A stretch of DNA of 64,000 nucleotides. Source: Bacteroidota bacterium. GTDB lineage: Bacteria; Bacteroidota; Bacteroidia; AKYH767-A; 2013-40CM-41-45. Numbering within the stretch: position 1 is the stretch's first letter; every line of letters starts with the position of its first letter. A program made the position numbers and the translations under genes. The notes beneath the pieces were generated by a model. The model was not told the DNA's origin. It made no database searches and saw only the letters and a program-made list of their open reading frames with translations. Below, one piece after another: positions 8,580 through 17,607 of this stretch. The stretch covers positions 1-64,000 of the forward strand of contig QQVM01000002.1 in assembly GCA_003389385.1 (NCBI GenBank), written 5' to 3'.

Positions 8580-9223
8580 GTTTATTCAAATCAGTGTTTT
8601 TCCGGTTCTTTGTAGTCGGATTGATCACCCTCGGTTTCATGTACTGGGGATACACAATTATTACTTCATCTCATCTGAGTACGAAGCCTTTGCCTGTTTA
8701 CGGGCCGAAAGCTGAGGATGGGACTTCTCATAAAATAGGCGGATTCTCTTTCATCAATCAGGAAGGTAAGACGGTGACTGAAAATGATTATCAAGGGAAG
8801 ATTCTGATCGCTGATTTTTTCTTTGTTAAATGCGAAGGCATTTGTCCGATTATGACTGACCAGATGGAGCGAGTCTATTCAGAGTACCGTAACAATGACC
8901 TGGTAAGATTTCTTTCACACACTGTGAAACCCGAGGAGGATTCTGTTGAAGTACTTTCCGAATATGCTGCCAAACATGGAGCTGAAGCCGGCAAATGGAA
9001 TTTTCTGACTGGAGACAAAAAACAACTTTATGAGATGGCCAGAAAGGATTACATGGTCAGCATTTCAGAAGGGGACGGCAGTCCGGATGATTTTGTGCAT
9101 ACACAGTTTTTTGCATTGGTGGATCCTGACCGCCGAATCAGAGGATACTATGATGGAACGGATTCGACTGAGGTAAGCAAACTGATTGAAGATCTGCAGC
9201 TTTTGATCAGAGAATATCGTTGA
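8576..9223 (+). CDS. SCO1/SenC/PrrC family copper-binding thioredoxin-fold protein
   Basis: A 215-residue membrane-anchored protein: one N-terminal hydrophobic segment (about residues 6-27), then a thioredoxin-like domain. The copper site is intact: 'KCEGICP' supplies the CxxxC pair near residue 86 and 'DFVHTQ' the distal His near residue 173. SCO proteins deliver copper to the CuA centre of cytochrome c oxidase or act as thiol reductases for it. The C-terminal half shows the usual 'FFALVDPDRRIRGYYDGT' strand. It overlaps the upstream YHS-like lipoprotein by ATGA. No cytochrome oxidase genes are in the window. Confidence 0.93.
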   Translation: MSLFKSVFFRFFVVGLITLGFMYWGYTIITSSHLSTKPLPVYGPKAEDGTSHKIGGFSFINQEGKTVTENDYQGKILIADFFFVKCEGICPIMTDQMERVYSEYRNNDLVRFLSHTVKPEEDSVEVLSEYAAKHGAEAGKWNFLTGDKKQLYEMARKDYMVSISEGDGSPDDFVHTQFFALVDPDRRIRGYYDGTDSTEVSKLIEDLQLLIREYR

Positions 9224-9533
9224 GCAGCGGGTTTAGACTCAGACAATTTCTCTCTTTTGCCGATTGTTTAGAGGATTTTACCAAAATAATCAGGTTTTAG
9301 CCAGTTTTTGGGGATATATTTATGCAATTCAAGCACTTATTAATTTAAATTTGTCCTGAGCGGGATTATTTCATTCAATGTTTTAGTATCTGCTTCAGGA
9401 GGAATTAAAGAGTTAAATCTATGTTTACAAATTTATCAGCGCCACATAAGTTTTGAAATGCATGGGAAAAGGATGCATACATAGATTAAACTAAAAGTGC
9501 AGATAATTGTAATTACCATGCATATCACATCAC
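9224..9533. other. 310-base non-coding stretch between SCO and subtilase genes
   Basis: No ORF or clear terminator hairpin. One TAAATTTG (9346-9353) matches the -7 consensus but has no TTG partner and lies 180 bases from the next start. ATGCAT occurs three times (9458, 9473 and 9518). Otherwise I see nothing in it. Confidence 0.5.
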
Positions 9534-12500
9534 ATGTTACGACCATTACCAATAAAACTGCAAAAAGTTAATTTTTCCGGATTTTTTTTCTGTCTGATGA
9601 TGTTTTGCATGATAGCAAGAGGTGTGTCAGCTCAGGAAAAATCAAAGTATCAGCTGGAGTTGAAGGGTGAAACATTTGTTCCCGAAGCCAACATTAACTC
9701 TGTGCTCTCAAATCCAGAAAGTTTTTTCAGTTCTGAATTCAATGGTGCCTATTATGTAGCAATTCAATTTAATGAGTTGCCTTCAGGCATTGTCAGAATG
9801 CAACTTGAAAGCAGAAAAGTCAAGTTGCTTGATTACATTACCGGCAACACTTATCTAGTAAAGCTGGAAAGTAAGGCAGACTTGCAAGTACTTGCTGAAA
9901 ACGGAGCTCGTGCGTTATTTTATCTTGATAAGCAACATAAAATTGAAAGGCAGTTGCTTGAAAAGAAATATCCATCCTGGGCATTATATTCCAAAAGTGT
10001 GATTGATTTAGTTGTTATACCTTATGAGTGGTTTGAAACAAGCCGGATACTTAGCTCACTTGAATCTCTTGATGCAGAAATATTGGAATCAGAAAAACTT
10101 TTCAGATCACACAAGATCAGAATTCCCATAAACAGGATTGATGATTTGGCCGGCCTAGCATGGGTTCAATGGATTGAAGCCATTCCTCCGGCACCTGTTG
10201 ATGACAATGTACCCGGCAAGACCTTGCATCGGTCGAATATTCTCAATGACGGATCAAGAAATCTTACAGGGGCCAATGTTAGAATGGGAATATGGGATGG
10301 TGGAACTGTAGGTCCGCACAAAGATTTTACGGGTAGGCTTACTAACGGAGAGGGATATTACCTTTCGAGTGATCACGGAACCCATGTAGCTGGAACCATG
10401 GCAGGTGCTGGTTTGCTAGATCCGGTTGCCAGAGGAATGGCACCGGGTGCGTTGATTTACTCTTACGATTACAATGGTAGTGTGAATGTGGAAGTAGCGG
10501 CTGCTATTGCTGCTTATAATATAACCATGACGCAGAATTCCTGGGGTTACGGTGACGGATTTGTGAACTGTACGCAGAGAGATCCTTACAATTCCAACAG
10601 TCGTGAGCAGGACATCAACATTTACAATAATCCTACTTTGATTCATTGCCACTCTGCCGGTAATTCACAAAGTGTTTGTTCGGGTGGCTGGGGAACTACG
10701 ACGGGAAAAGCTGCAAAGAACAAGTTAGTTGTTGCTAATGTGAATAGCAGCGATGCCATCAGTTCCAGCAGCAGTTTTGGGCCAGTTCAGGACGGCAGGC
10801 TTAAGCCTGAAATCAGTGGTCTGGGCACTAGCGTCTATTCAACATTGCCTAATGATGCATATACAGGAGGATACAGTGGTACCAGCATGGCTACACCCGG
10901 AGTTTCAGGTACGATTGCCCAACTTGTAGAAAGATACAGGCAATTAAATTCCGGCATAGATCCTCAGGCTTCACTGATGAAGGCAATTGCATGTAATACT
11001 GCAAGGGATCTTGGAAATGCAGGTCCTGACTACAGATTTGGATATGGAAGAATTAACGGACTTCACGCAGTGAGGGCGATTGAACAAAACCGATTTCGTG
11101 TTGACAGTGTTGCCACGGCTGACAGTAACCTGGTTTCCATAACAGTTCCATCAGGCACATCAAGAATGAAGGTGATGATTTGCTGGACTGATCCTCCTGC
11201 CAGTGCCAATGCGAATCCAGCATTGGTCAACGATCTGGATTTGACACTTTATGATCCCTCCAGCACTGCCTGGCTTCCCTGGGTATTGAATCCTGCTTCG
11301 CCTACAAGTACTGCGACAAGAAATGTTGACAGGCTCAACAATATCGAGCAAGTTACTCTCAATAATCCTGTTGCTGGCACTTACAACATTTCTGTAAAAG
11401 GTTTTTCGGTAAGCACTGGCCTGAAACAAATTTACTCTCTTACCTGGGAAATCGAGCCTGCTTCGATTGAAATTACCTATCCGAACGGAGGAGAAGTATT
11501 AGTGCCAGGAAGCACAGAAGTGATATACTGGGATAATCTTGGTGTAACAAGCAATCAAACTGTTCAGTACTCTCTAAATAATGGTTCATCCTGGATCACG
11601 CTTTCTTCAAGTGTAACTGCTGCAACTAACCGTTATAGTTGGACAGTTCCTTCCACAGTCAGTTCGCAGGTTCTTGTACGGGTTACAAGTGGTGCACTTT
11701 CAGATGTAAGCGATAATGTCTTCAATATTTTAGGAACACCCTCTAATCTTGCTGTCACAAACGGTTGTTCGGCAGGTGAAGTGCAGGTTAGTTGGAATGC
11801 TGTTAGCAGTGCAAGCGGTTACGATGTATTGCTTTTAGATGATACTATTGGGGTCTGGAATACAGTCGGCACTAACATATCAGGTACCAGTCATACAATA
11901 ACCGGACTAATGCCATATGCAACATATTGGGTTACTGTTCGAGCTCTCAATGCAGCAAATTCAATTACCGGCCGCAGGGCAATTGCCAAAAGCGTCAGCA
12001 CTACAATTCCCAGTTCAAATCCGATTATAAATGTGAGTGGGCAGACTACCATATGCGCTACCGGAGACACTGCACATTTCAGTGCAGGAAATGTTCCTGC
12101 TAATACATACAGCTTATCGGGAATACCATATGATCCATACACAATCACTACCGACACTCCGGTTACCTTGAGTGACGATGCTGTATCTGCCTCATTACCG
12201 ATTGGATTCACATTCAACTATTACGGAACTCCGTACACGAATTTCTTTATCGGTTCAAATGGAATTATAGGATTCAGCAGCACGTCAATGACTGCATACC
12301 AGCCACAGACCTTGCCTAACAGTGCTGCTCCCAATAATATAATTGCATTAGTATGGACAGATCTGAATCCCTCTACCGGTGGTACAATTGCATACAACAC
12401 TATAGGGCTTCCTCCTAACAGAAAATTGGTTGTTTCATTTGAAGCAGTAAGAAGATACAATTCGACTGCTACTGTTAGCGGCAGAATAGAATTGTATGAA

Positions 12501-13355
12501 GGAAGTGACATCATAGAAATTCATGTTTCGAGTATTTCAAGTGGTATAAATACTATGGGAATTGAAAACCAAAGTGGAAGCAGCGCAGTTCCAGTGCCCG
12601 GAAGGAACAATTCAACATGGAGTGTTGGTGCACCTGAAGCATTCAGATTTTCACCTTTCAATTCCACGATTACCTGGCAGCCGGGAGCGATTAATGCACC
12701 TGCTATTAGTGTAACAGTGCCGGGTAGTTATTCATACTCCTATGTGAGTGGTACATGCACCTTGTATTCTGATACAGTTGTAGTATCAGGATGTTCAAAC
12801 GCATCACTTAATCTTACCGTTTTAATTGACGGCTATTACAGAGGCGGTGGAAAGTTAGTGTCTCTGTTGTCGGCATCACAATGCGATACTCTTGTTGTAA
12901 GTTTAGCAAATGTCATTTCACCATATGAAATTACGCATACAGTAACAGGAATTATTGATACCAGTGGAAATGGAATATTTGACTTTCCCGGCTCAACAAT
13001 CGGTTCCGCCTATTATCTTGTCATTAATCACCGAAACAGTTTGGAAACATGGAGCGCTGTGCCTGTGACTTTCTTAGCCAGTCCGGTTACTTATGATTTC
13101 AGCAGCAATATCAGTTCTGCCTTTGCCGGGAATATGATTGATTTTGGAGATGGCCGCTATGGAATTTACAGCGGTGATGTGAATCAGGATGACATCATCG
13201 ATATGAATGATCATGCTTTATTGGAATCATTCATTCTAACTCAGGCAGCAGGATATCACAATGGAGATGTTACAGGTGACGATAATGTTGAATCTTCTGA
13301 TTATTCATTGTTGGAAAACAGGATTCCCATGAACCTGATTACCCAGCGGCCGTAA
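9534..13355 (+). CDS. Secreted multidomain subtilisin-like (S8) serine protease with dockerin-like C-terminus
   Basis: A 1273-residue exported protease. A long signal peptide ends near 'GVSAQ' (residue 34). A propeptide-like region follows, then the S8 catalytic domain with Asp255 in 'GIWDGG', His284 in 'HGTHVAG' and Ser451 in 'GTSMATPG'. After it come a beta-sandwich (about 520-650), an Ig-like module starting 'ITYPNGGEVL', a fibronectin type III module ('APxNLAV...GYDVLLL...YWVTVRA') and a further beta-rich module. The last 60 residues hold two Ca2+-loop repeats, 'GDVNQDDIIDMNDHALL' and 'GDVTGDDNVESSDYSLL', as in dockerin type I. No T9SS type A or B sorting signal is evident at the C-terminus. 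Extracellular proteolysis is inferred. Confidence 0.93.
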   Translation: MLRPLPIKLQKVNFSGFFFCLMMFCMIARGVSAQEKSKYQLELKGETFVPEANINSVLSNPESFFSSEFNGAYYVAIQFNELPSGIVRMQLESRKVKLLDYITGNTYLVKLESKADLQVLAENGARALFYLDKQHKIERQLLEKKYPSWALYSKSVIDLVVIPYEWFETSRILSSLESLDAEILESEKLFRSHKIRIPINRIDDLAGLAWVQWIEAIPPAPVDDNVPGKTLHRSNILNDGSRNLTGANVRMGIWDGGTVGPHKDFTGRLTNGEGYYLSSDHGTHVAGTMAGAGLLDPVARGMAPGALIYSYDYNGSVNVEVAAAIAAYNITMTQNSWGYGDGFVNCTQRDPYNSNSREQDINIYNNPTLIHCHSAGNSQSVCSGGWGTTTGKAAKNKLVVANVNSSDAISSSSSFGPVQDGRLKPEISGLGTSVYSTLPNDAYTGGYSGTSMATPGVSGTIAQLVERYRQLNSGIDPQASLMKAIACNTARDLGNAGPDYRFGYGRINGLHAVRAIEQNRFRVDSVATADSNLVSITVPSGTSRMKVMICWTDPPASANANPALVNDLDLTLYDPSSTAWLPWVLNPASPTSTATRNVDRLNNIEQVTLNNPVAGTYNISVKGFSVSTGLKQIYSLTWEIEPASIEITYPNGGEVLVPGSTEVIYWDNLGVTSNQTVQYSLNNGSSWITLSSSVTAATNRYSWTVPSTVSSQVLVRVTSGALSDVSDNVFNILGTPSNLAVTNGCSAGEVQVSWNAVSSASGYDVLLLDDTIGVWNTVGTNISGTSHTITGLMPYATYWVTVRALNAANSITGRRAIAKSVSTTIPSSNPIINVSGQTTICATGDTAHFSAGNVPANTYSLSGIPYDPYTITTDTPVTLSDDAVSASLPIGFTFNYYGTPYTNFFIGSNGIIGFSSTSMTAYQPQTLPNSAAPNNIIALVWTDLNPSTGGTIAYNTIGLPPNRKLVVSFEAVRRYNSTATVSGRIELYEGSDIIEIHVSSISSGINTMGIENQSGSSAVPVPGRNNSTWSVGAPEAFRFSPFNSTITWQPGAINAPAISVTVPGSYSYSYVSGTCTLYSDTVVVSGCSNASLNLTVLIDGYYRGGGKLVSLLSASQCDTLVVSLANVISPYEITHTVTGIIDTSGNGIFDFPGSTIGSAYYLVINHRNSLETWSAVPVTFLASPVTYDFSSNISSAFAGNMIDFGDGRYGIYSGDVNQDDIIDMNDHALLESFILTQAAGYHNGDVTGDDNVESSDYSLLENRIPMNLITQRP

Positions 13356-13388
13356 TGTATTTAGCTTGAAATTTTAGGTATGCAATTG

Positions 13389-14255
13389 TCACCACTTTAG
13401 TATTTCTTCAGTAATTACAAAAGCAGCGAAGACAATGCTGGCAATTCCATTGGTTGTAAAGAAGGCCATGTTCACTCTTTTCAGGTTGTCAGGTGAAATA
13501 ATTGAGTGCTGATAAATCAATAAAGCTGAAAAAATTGCCAGGCCTGCCCAGTAAATATTTCCTGAACCGGACTCCAGTCCTGCATAAAGCAGAAACAAGA
13601 AAGAGAGGGCGTGTAGCACTGATGATAAGATTAGAGCTCTCTTTTTTCCTATCAAAACCGGAATGGAGTGAAGCTTTCTGCTGCGGTCAAAATCTTCGTC
13701 CTGTAGTGCATAAATAATATCAAAGCCACCGACCCATGCCAATACTGCAAAAGAAAAAAGTAATGGAACAAGGTCAAAAACTCCTGTAACTGCAAGGTAT
13801 GCTCCGATAGGTGCAAGCGATAATCCTAAGCCCAGGATCAGATGGCAAAGCCAGGTAAATCGTTTTGTGTATGAATAACCCAAAATAATTAATAAAGCCG
13901 CCGGCGAAAGGTAGAAGCAGAGAGGGTTAATAAACCATGCAGTGACAATGAATGCTAAGGAAGAGAATGCCGTGAGAAGTAATGCCTCCTTTCCAGAGAC
14001 CACTCCGCTGGGAATTTCTCTCACTCGTGTCCGGTCATTTTGCGCGTCTATTTTTCGGTCTGCCCAACGGTTAAAACTCATGGCCGCAGTGCGTGCGAAG
14101 ACCATGCACAGGATCACTTTGATCAGCAAAGGCAGATGAAAACCAATGCCTGAACGGCTGATTCCATACACATAACCGATGAGTGCAAATGGCATCGCAA
14201 ATACAGTGTGGCTGAATTTTACCAGAGAGAGGTAGTTATTAATCTTGCTTCTCAT
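13389..14255 (-). CDS. UbiA-family polyprenyltransferase (MqnP/UbiA-like)
   Basis: A 288-residue integral membrane prenyltransferase with about eight to nine helices. Both Mg-diphosphate motifs are present: N62-x3-D66-x3-D70 in 'NRWADRKIDAQN', and 'YALQDEDFDRSRKLHS' in the second conserved loop. Such enzymes attach a polyprenyl chain to an aromatic acid in quinone synthesis. In Bacteroidota using the futalosine route, the UbiA-like member is the MqnP prenyltransferase; that is the likely role here, but no other menaquinone gene is in the window. A reverse TACTTTTG box lies 11 bases before the start. Confidence 0.88.
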   Translation of the reverse strand: MRSKINNYLSLVKFSHTVFAMPFALIGYVYGISRSGIGFHLPLLIKVILCMVFARTAAMSFNRWADRKIDAQNDRTRVREIPSGVVSGKEALLLTAFSSLAFIVTAWFINPLCFYLSPAALLIILGYSYTKRFTWLCHLILGLGLSLAPIGAYLAVTGVFDLVPLLFSFAVLAWVGGFDIIYALQDEDFDRSRKLHSIPVLIGKKRALILSSVLHALSFLFLLYAGLESGSGNIYWAGLAIFSALLIYQHSIISPDNLKRVNMAFFTTNGIASIVFAAFVITEEILKW

Positions 14256-14262
14256 GATTGAC

Positions 14263-14482
14263 TTTGCAAAAGTATCTTAAAAAAATAAAGTCTTGGGAGT
14301 CTTTGATCATTCAGTATAGAGCATTCAAAAATGTCCTTGCTTTTCATCTTTTATTCTTTGAAAATCAATCCCTTTTCGATAGAGGAAGTTTGAAGTATTT
14401 TAACGAAATTTGCAAACTAATAAAATCAAGCAATCTGCATTCACAAATTTGTGTTTGCTTTGCAAGGTGCTAGTTTGCAAAT
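14263..14482. promoter_or_regulatory. TTTGCAAA sites with nested inverted repeats before ettA
   Basis: The non-coding region between the divergent ubiA-like and ettA genes holds three exact TTTGCAAA sites (14263-14270, 14409-14416, 14474-14481) and one near copy (TTTGCAAG, 14459-14466). The second and third sit inside a perfect 12-base inverted repeat (14408-14419 against 14471-14482). A perfect 12-base palindrome CACAAATTTGTG (14442-14453) lies close to its centre. It could be an operator array or an RNA hairpin upstream of ettA; no known regulator is assigned. Confidence 0.55.
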
Positions 14483-14524
14483 AGTTGTATTTATCAGTTT
14501 AATCCAGAAATAAAAAAATTAAAG

Positions 14525-16201
14525 ATGTCAGACGATAAGAAAATAATTTTCTCGATGGTAGGTGTAAGTAAGATATACCCACCGAATAAGCAGGTGCTCA
14601 AGGACATTTACCTGTCTTTTTACTACGGGGCCAAAATCGGGATCCTTGGATTGAACGGATCAGGAAAATCAACTTTATTAAAAATTATAGCAGGACTTGA
14701 AAAGTCATTTAACGGAGATGTTGTGTTTTCTCCCGGATACACTGTCGGATATATTTCTCAGGAACCTGAGTTAGATCCAAATAAAACAGCCAGAGAAGTA
14801 GTGATGGAAGGAGCTCAAAAGGTGGTTGATCTTCTGAAAGAGTTTGAAGAGATCAATAATAAGTTTGCCGAGCCTATGAGTGATGATGAAATGAATAAGC
14901 TCATCGAACGCCAGGGGCAGGTACAGGACGCTATAGATGCTGCGGGAGGATGGGAAATTGACAATAAGATTGAAATTGCGATGGATGCACTTCGTTGCCC
15001 GGATCCTGAAACTAATGTTGCAAAACTTTCAGGAGGAGAGAAGAGAAGAATCGCCTTGTGTCGCCTCTTACTTCAAGAACCAGATATTCTGCTGTTGGAT
15101 GAGCCGACGAATCACCTTGACGCTGAATCCGTATTGTGGCTTGAGCAGCATCTGCAGCAATATAGAGGAACCGTAATTGCGGTTACGCACGACCGTTATT
15201 TCCTCGACAACGTAGCAGGTTGGATACTTGAACTTGACAGAGGAGAAGGTATTCCCTGGAAAGGTAATTACTCTTCATGGCTTGAGCAGAAATCAAACCG
15301 GCTTGCTCAGGAAGAGAAGCAGGAGAGTAAAAGGCAAAAGACTTTACAGAGAGAACTTGAATGGGTGCGAATGTCACCAAAAGGCAGGCATGCCAAGTCA
15401 AAGGCAAGGCTTTCATCTTACGACAAGCTACTCAGTGAAGATGTAAAGGAGAGAGAAGACAAGCTGGAGCTTTTCATTCCGCCGGGACCAAGGCTGGGAT
15501 CGGTTGTAATAGAGTTTGATAATGTAACAAAGACCTTCGGAGACAGAGTGTTGTTTGAAAACCTCAGTTTCTCGCTTCCACCAGCCGGAATTGTCGGTGT
15601 GATTGGTCCTAACGGTGCAGGTAAAACCACATTATTCCGATTGATCATGGGACAGGAGAGTCCGGATGCAGGCACAATAAAAATTGGAGATACAGTTAAG
15701 ACTGCATACGTTGATCAAAGTCATGATGACCTTGTTCCCGGCAAAACTGTCTATGAAATTATCTCCGGCGGAACAGACAGCATGATGGTGGGAGGCAAAG
15801 CTTTGAATTCACGTGCTTATGTATCCCGTTTCAATTTCAATGGAACTGATCAGAGCAAAAAACTTGAAGTATTGTCAGGAGGAGAACGCAACCGCGTACA
15901 CCTTGCAATTGCTTTGAGGGAAGGCTCTAATGTTTTGTTACTTGACGAGCCGACGAACGATATTGATGTTAATACACTGAGAGCGTTGGAAGAAGCCATT
16001 GAGAATTTTGCAGGATGCGCTGTAATTATATCGCACGACCGTTGGTTCCTCGACAGAGTGGCCACGCACATTCTTGCTTTCGAGGGAGATTCGCAAGTGT
16101 ATTTCTTTGACGGAAATTTCTCCGAGTACGAGGAAAACAAAAAGCAAAGACTGGGAGACACCCAGCCTCACAGAATTCGTTACAAGAGCCTTGTACGTTA
16201 A
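14525..16201 (+). CDS. ettA: Energy-dependent translational throttle protein EttA (ABC-F)
   Basis: A 558-residue soluble ABC-F ATPase with two nucleotide-binding domains and no membrane segment. Domain 1 has Walker A 'GLNGSGKST', signature 'LSGGEKRR' and Walker B '[11 protein letters not shown]'. Domain 2 has 'GPNGAGKTT', 'LSGGERNR' and '[11 protein letters not shown]'. The linker between them carries the basic '[14 protein letters not shown]' stretch typical of EttA. The family binds the ribosomal E site and gates the first elongation step according to ATP/ADP. hisS follows after 18 bases, so the two are probably co-transcribed. The long leader contains the TTTGCAAA array. Confidence 0.96.
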   Translation: MSDDKKIIFSMVGVSKIYPPNKQVLKDIYLSFYYGAKIGILGLNGSGKSTLLKIIAGLEKSFNGDVVFSPGYTVGYISQEPELDPNKTAREVVMEGAQKVVDLLKEFEEINNKFAEPMSDDEMNKLIERQGQVQDAIDAAGGWEIDNKIEIAMDALRCPDPETNVAKLSGGEKRRIALCRLLLQEPDILLLDEPTNHLDAESVLWLEQHLQQYRGTVIAVTHDRYFLDNVAGWILELDRGEGIPWKGNYSSWLEQKSNRLAQEEKQESKRQKTLQRELEWVRMSPKGRHAKSKARLSSYDKLLSEDVKEREDKLELFIPPGPRLGSVVIEFDNVTKTFGDRVLFENLSFSLPPAGIVGVIGPNGAGKTTLFRLIMGQESPDAGTIKIGDTVKTAYVDQSHDDLVPGKTVYEIISGGTDSMMVGGKALNSRAYVSRFNFNGTDQSKKLEVLSGGERNRVHLAIALREGSNVLLLDEPTNDIDVNTLRALEEAIENFAGCAVIISHDRWFLDRVATHILAFEGDSQVYFFDGNFSEYEENKKQRLGDTQPHRIRYKSLVR

Positions 16202-16219
16202 TACACCTTATTGCATTCT

Positions 16220-17572
16220 ATGAAACCAGGAATTCCCAAGGGCACCAGGGATTTTTCACCGGAAGAGATGATCCGGAGAAATCACGTTTTCCACACCATT
16301 CAAAATGTGTACAGAAAGTTCGGTTATGTCCAGATAGAAACTCCTGCCATGGAAAACCTGACCACACTTGAAGGAAAGTATGGTGATGAAGGAGACAAGC
16401 TTTTGTTCAGGATATTGAATAGCGGTGAACCATTTCAAAAACTTAGCAAGCCAGCACCGGAAGTTCGAACTTCAGAAGTATCTGAGAAGGGACTGCGTTA
16501 TGATCTAACGGTTCCTTTTGCACGCTATGTAGTAATGCACCAGAATGAAATCACTTTTCCTTTCAAAAGATTTCAGATTCAACCAGTGTGGAGAGCAGAT
16601 CGTCCGCAGAAAGGTCGCTATCGTGAGTTTTATCAATGCGATGCTGATGTGATTGGCAGCAATTCACTTCTGAATGAAGTGGAGCTTGTACGGATTATCA
16701 TAGAAGTTTTTAAATCGCTGGGAATCCAGATTTCAGTGAGACTCAACAACAGGAAAATACTGGCAGGTTTGGCAGAGCTAATAGGTGAGCCCGAAAAGAT
16801 TATTGACATTACTGTTGCAATTGATAAGCTGGAAAAAATCGGCAGAGAAAAAGTGGTAGAGGAATTGCTGAATAAAGGATTATCGAAGGATGCTGTTCAG
16901 AAGCTCCAGCCTGTGTTTGACATGGGCGGTGATAATGATACAATACTGGCTTCACTTGAAAGAATGCTGAAAGACAGTGAAACGGGAATGAAAGGAATCT
17001 TTGAGATGAATTTCATCCTTGACACATTGAAAGATGTTTATCCCAATGACATCGTGCCTGTCGTGGATGTTACTCTCGCTCGCGGACTCAATTACTATAC
17101 CGGATCAATCATTGAAGTGAAAGTGGATGATTCCAGATCGGAATTTTCAAGCAGCATTTGCGGCGGAGGACGCTATGATGACCTCACAGGAATTTTCGGA
17201 CTACCGGGCGTTTCCGGAGTTGGCATTTCATTCGGCGCTGACAGGATCTGCGATGTGCTTGAGGAAATAGGTGCTTTTCCGGATTTCAGCAACATCAGCA
17301 CCCGCATACTTTTTGTGAACTTCGGTCAAGCTGAAGCAAGGCATTGCTTGAAAATTGTTTCTGCACTCAGGGATAAAGGAATTTATGCCGAATTGTATCC
17401 TGACGAGGCAAAGATGAAAAAGCAGATGTCGTATGCAGATTCAAGAAAGATACCTTTTGTAGCCCTGGTAGGAACAGAAGAAATGAAAAGCAGAAAAATC
17501 ACTGTAAAGAATATGGAAGACGGAAGCCAGTCTTCACTGAGCATTGATGATCTTGTTGCTAAACTTGGCTGA
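16220..17572 (+). CDS. hisS: Histidyl-tRNA synthetase
   Basis: A 450-residue class II synthetase that charges tRNA-His. The start is placed at the ATG giving [14 protein letters not shown], the usual beginning of the family, rather than an upstream TTG. Class II motif 2 is present ('[24 protein letters not shown]'-like region), as are the histidine-specific loop '[10 protein letters not shown]' and motif 3 '[11 protein letters not shown]'. The C-terminal anticodon-binding domain begins near '[10 protein letters not shown]'. It lies directly downstream of ettA and upstream of hutH on the same strand. Confidence 0.97.
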   Translation: MKPGIPKGTRDFSPEEMIRRNHVFHTIQNVYRKFGYVQIETPAMENLTTLEGKYGDEGDKLLFRILNSGEPFQKLSKPAPEVRTSEVSEKGLRYDLTVPFARYVVMHQNEITFPFKRFQIQPVWRADRPQKGRYREFYQCDADVIGSNSLLNEVELVRIIIEVFKSLGIQISVRLNNRKILAGLAELIGEPEKIIDITVAIDKLEKIGREKVVEELLNKGLSKDAVQKLQPVFDMGGDNDTILASLERMLKDSETGMKGIFEMNFILDTLKDVYPNDIVPVVDVTLARGLNYYTGSIIEVKVDDSRSEFSSSICGGGRYDDLTGIFGLPGVSGVGISFGADRICDVLEEIGAFPDFSNISTRILFVNFGQAEARHCLKIVSALRDKGIYAELYPDEAKMKKQMSYADSRKIPFVALVGTEEMKSRKITVKNMEDGSQSSLSIDDLVAKLG

Positions 17573-17607
17573 AGCATTTTATAATTCAGAGTAAGAAAGG
17601 TCAACAT

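Noticed and set aside
14258-14473. 71-residue ORF before ettA
   Set aside because: It lies across the TTTGCAAA array and an A/T-rich leader, with no recognisable motif.
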